A stretch of 64,000 nucleotides of DNA. Origin: Bemisia tabaci (lineage: Eukaryota; Arthropoda; Insecta; Hemiptera; Aleyrodidae). This document shows, piece after piece, positions 61,683 to 64,000 of the stretch (position 1 is its first letter; every line of letters starts with the position of its first letter). Where the stretch lies: the NCBI RefSeq assembly GCF_918797505.1, contig NC_092802.1, positions 21,473,883 through 21,537,882 on the forward strand. Reading direction: 5' to 3'. The position numbers and the translations under genes are program-made. Under the pieces are notes generated by a model. It did no database searches. It was given only the letters and a program-made list of their open reading frames with translations, and was not told where the DNA came from.

Positions 61683-61849
61683 CTGGGCGTGGTGAGGTGT
61701 GAATGATCTATTTTCGATAATTCCCCATTTACGGTCATGGTAAAGAGTCGATTATTAAAGTGTTCGTTGCGAACACCCCGTTTATCGATCCTTTTCCATG
61801 GATTTAAATAGCAGACAAATCGATGTATCGAAAACACGCCACGCCACTG
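61683..61849. mobile_element. hAT-L MITE adjoining M
   Basis: CTGGGCGTGGTGAGGTGTGA, AAAGAGTCGATTATTAAAG, GATCCTTTTCCATGGATTT, ending CACGCCACGCCACTG. No matching 8-bp flank, consistent with loss at the M boundary. Confidence 0.78.
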
Positions 61850-62056
61850 AGGGCGGGGGACAGGAACGCCCCCTTGTAGGTATCGATTTCTGTTAAAAAA
61901 GAGAAAAAAGTGGCAGCAGGGTAGGAGGGATCGGTGCCCACCCCCAGCCCACGCCTCGAATCGATTAGGAGAAATTAATTTGTTTTCTTATCTTCTAATT
62001 ATCTGCCTTGTCCGCGATTTAACGAGGACTCAATGACTTTTGCCCCGATTCGTATA

Positions 62057-62309
62057 CTGCCGTGCTAAGGAAAAACGCCGTATGAACATTCGAGAATTGC
62101 CGAATTTCTTCTGATAAAATGTTTATTTTTGAGGAAAGTTATTAATATTTTTCCTTAAAGTTTTCAGACACTTTAGATCAAATTACAAACAAAATTATCT
62201 GTGAAATTGGAAGAAAAATATTCACAAATTTTCCTGAAAATTAGCGATTTTTCTCAGGAAATTTGGCAACGCCTGAAGGCTCATACGGCGTTTTTCCTTA
62301 GCAGGGCAG
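62057..62309. mobile_element. B-family MITE, perfect TSD TATA
   Basis: CTGCCGTGCTAAGGAAAAAC to CTTAGCAGGGCAG, 253 bp. TATA at 62,053-62,056 and 62,310-62,313. Confidence 0.94.
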
Positions 62310-63090
62310 TATAACCTTTACAGCTTTTAAGACCGGGTCCGGAGGTGGGTCTTTCGCCCACCTGGTTTTTTCCTTCTTTTTTTTCGCCTGCTCCACTTTT
62401 TTCCGTTTTCTCTCTTCCTCTCTCGTCCGTGGGACTAAGATCCTCGCGGAAGGCCTAAACAAGGTTAATGAATTGTAATTAATGATCGAAACCTCTTAAC
62501 AGAAGCGACTTCTACTTAATCGAGGAAGATGAATGATGTTTGGTTGTTATTTTCTCAGAAAAATATCGACGAATGCGATACTGTGGGAAAATTAAATTAT
62601 TTTGCGAAAATACTTGTTTTTCCTTGGAAATTACAAAAATAGTACTAGTGAGAAAGACATTAGAAATGCCGGAAAAATTTCTGTAGTGAAATAGCTCCTG
62701 TATCATTACTTTTTGCGATGCCAATCAAATGCAGGCTTTTCTAAGCCTAAATGCTTAATCTAAGCCTTTTCATTAAATGTTGAAAAAGAGAAAAAAAAGA
62801 GCTTTGATGTAACTAGCTTCTAAGATAAATTATAATTATAATTATAAAAATTACACGCAAAAAATAAAAAAAAAATTACAGTGACATATTTTATCTCATT
62901 GAAATGTTTAATTATTAGTATTTTTTTCGATTTATATACTACATAATGTATAAATTATTTCCTTGCACAACAAGAAAACACGCTTAGACTTTAAAAATCG
63001 AGCCAATCATTGGTGCCATTTCGGCTGCGGCAATGCCGGCCCACGTCGTTGTCGCATTATACTTTGTTCGATCGCGGATCGCGTTTGCTA
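62310..63090. other. AT-rich intergenic DNA
   Basis: Strongly AT-rich at 62,820-62,950 with TTATAATTATAATTATAA-type text. No gene. Confidence 0.5.
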
Positions 63091-63378
63091 TTAGCTTATA
63101 ACACGGAGACTTCAACGAACGGTAAGAAAAAACAACCAGTCGCGCTGTGTCAAACTAAAGAATCATGTGACTTATATAGCTTGCGAGACCTCAAATTTCA
63201 AAACTTCATCTCACGTTGCATTAAGTTCAGTTTGATATTCTGATGTAAGCTTACAACATAGAGACTTCAACGAACGATTTAAAAACAACTTCATGCATAC
63301 CTAAATCGCGCTGTCTCTATAAATTCAAGAATCATGTACCTTATAAACCTTGCGCGACTTAAAATTTCAAAACTGCAT
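63091..63378. repeat. Direct repeat pair of about 120-130 bp
   Basis: 63,091-63,209 and 63,246-63,378 share AGCTTAYAACAYRGAGACTT, CAACGAACG, CGCGCTGTSTC, AGAATCATGT and AAATTTCAAAACT in the same order. The second copy is slightly longer. No coding evidence. Confidence 0.78.
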
Positions 63379-63382
63379 AGCC

Positions 63383-64000
63383 TCTAGTTTTTTTTTTTTA
63401 AATTTTTCAGTTTCCATTCCTTTGAATGGTGGGGGGGGGAGTCCAATTGCCCCTCCTCATCCCCTCCCCTAGCCTATCACTCTCTGGATCTGCCACTATG
63501 TAAATAACCCTGTTTTTATGAGAAAAACAAGACAATGAAAAATGTAAAATTGTTAGGTATTTCCTCTTTTTCAGCTTTTTCAACTTATAAGTCGTAAAAT
63601 TTTGGTTTGAGGTTAAGTCCTATTATGTTGAACCAATCGATACATTGAACCAGTATAAAAACGGTTCATTTGAGTTGAATCCAGCATGAAAGCGCGAATC
63701 GGGTGGGTGACACGGACAAAAATCAAATGGGTCATCGCCATACATGCATCGCGTAGGGCACTGCGGAGATTCCTTCGGATTTACGCAAGGAATATTCACA
63801 ATTTACATGCATAGAGTGACGTGAACGCGGGCGTTTGTCAACGATCGTAATTTGTGATAGGTTCGGTGCGCACTGCGTCGGGCAATAAAATTAGTCACGC
63901 AGTAAAACGCGAAAAGAAAAACTGAACGTGCCAAGTGCCAATTTCAGTGTTTTATTCGGCGCGCTTAGCGAGGTTGTCGAACCTACATCCGTCGTCTATC
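63383..64000. other. Intergenic DNA with a short dispersed repeat
   Basis: T-run at 63,390, a G-run with C-rich text at 63,430-63,490 (similar to 38.3 and 30.6 kb), and at 63,601-63,670 a partner of the repeat at 13,261. No gene reaches the window edge that I can support. Confidence 0.45.

Noticed and set aside
1..64000. tRNA or rRNA genes
   Set aside because: I looked for T-loop (GGTTCGANTCC) sequences with matching acceptor stems and for conserved rRNA cores and found none that hold up.

Overview
This window reads as non-coding, transposon-packed DNA from an animal nuclear genome, most likely an insect and possibly a hemipteran such as a whitefly. That placement is a low-confidence inference from the AT-rich background, the density of palindromic MITEs and the TTAGG-like motifs; no marker gene confirms it. 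I see no bacterial-style gene organisation, rRNA, tRNA or CRISPR array, and no intact host gene that I can name. Most open reading frames are chance frames or lie inside repeats.

At least twenty families of short inverted-repeat elements can be defined by comparing copies within the window. Several have ends and target-site duplications (TSDs) that can be read directly. (1) Elements ending CACTG...CAGTG with variable 2-bp TSDs (CACTG-A, 8 copies; CACTG-G, 3 copies; two further relatives) look like non-autonomous CMC-superfamily elements. (2) hAT-L, about 165 bp, has CAGTGGCG ends and 8-bp TSDs. (3) hAT-V at 46.1-46.9 kb has CAGGGCCG ends and an 8-bp TSD. (4) A 1.73-kb element at 38.5-40.3 kb has CACTATGGTCCCAAT ends and a 5-bp TSD, the signature of Transib. 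(5) Family B (CTGCCGTGCT ends) and family N (GGACGTATTTC ends) have 4-bp TSDs. (6) TTAA-M elements are near-perfect 440-bp palindromes beside TTAA. (7) Families C, D, E, F, H, I, K, P, Q/R, X, EE, FF and DD are further palindromic or TIR elements.

Layout. 0.7-3 kb: X, H, two CACTG-A copies, and an E element carrying CACTG-A and F. 4.6-8 kb: B, CACTG-A, hAT-L, N and F. 9.7-11.2 kb: J tandem repeats split by K, then a CpG-rich stretch. 11.3-14.3 kb: N copies, a 120-bp tandem, H, a 184-bp direct repeat, P and a 5'-truncated LINE 3' end. 15-20.8 kb: B, N-like, M, a C-D-C composite and CACTG elements. 21-28 kb: C, R with nested hAT-L, M, DD, K, J, D, and H with nested CACTG-G. 30.3-31.7 kb: the only plausible gene remnant, a minus-strand pair (about 261 aa, then a very arginine-rich reading frame) that I cannot identify, with K abutting its 5' side. 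33-38 kb: hairpins, Q, hAT-L, CACTG-G, B, I and C with nested B. 38.5-40.5 kb: Transib-like element inside a B copy. 41-44 kb: J-like tandem, then a 482-bp tandem duplication whose N element has opposite loop orientation in the two units. 44.8-50.8 kb: CACTG-A, hAT-L, hAT-V, R and B. 52-64 kb: E with nested F, CACTG-A, FF, E, C with nested Q, a 377-bp tandem, N, hAT-L, M and B.

The genes do not form a pathway. The window's interest lies in its readable transposon stratigraphy (B in C, A in B, Transib in B, G in H, L in R, A and F in E, Q in C, K in J) and in the evidence that palindromic elements flip their loops in place. All family assignments rest on reading ends and TSDs by eye, without database searches.
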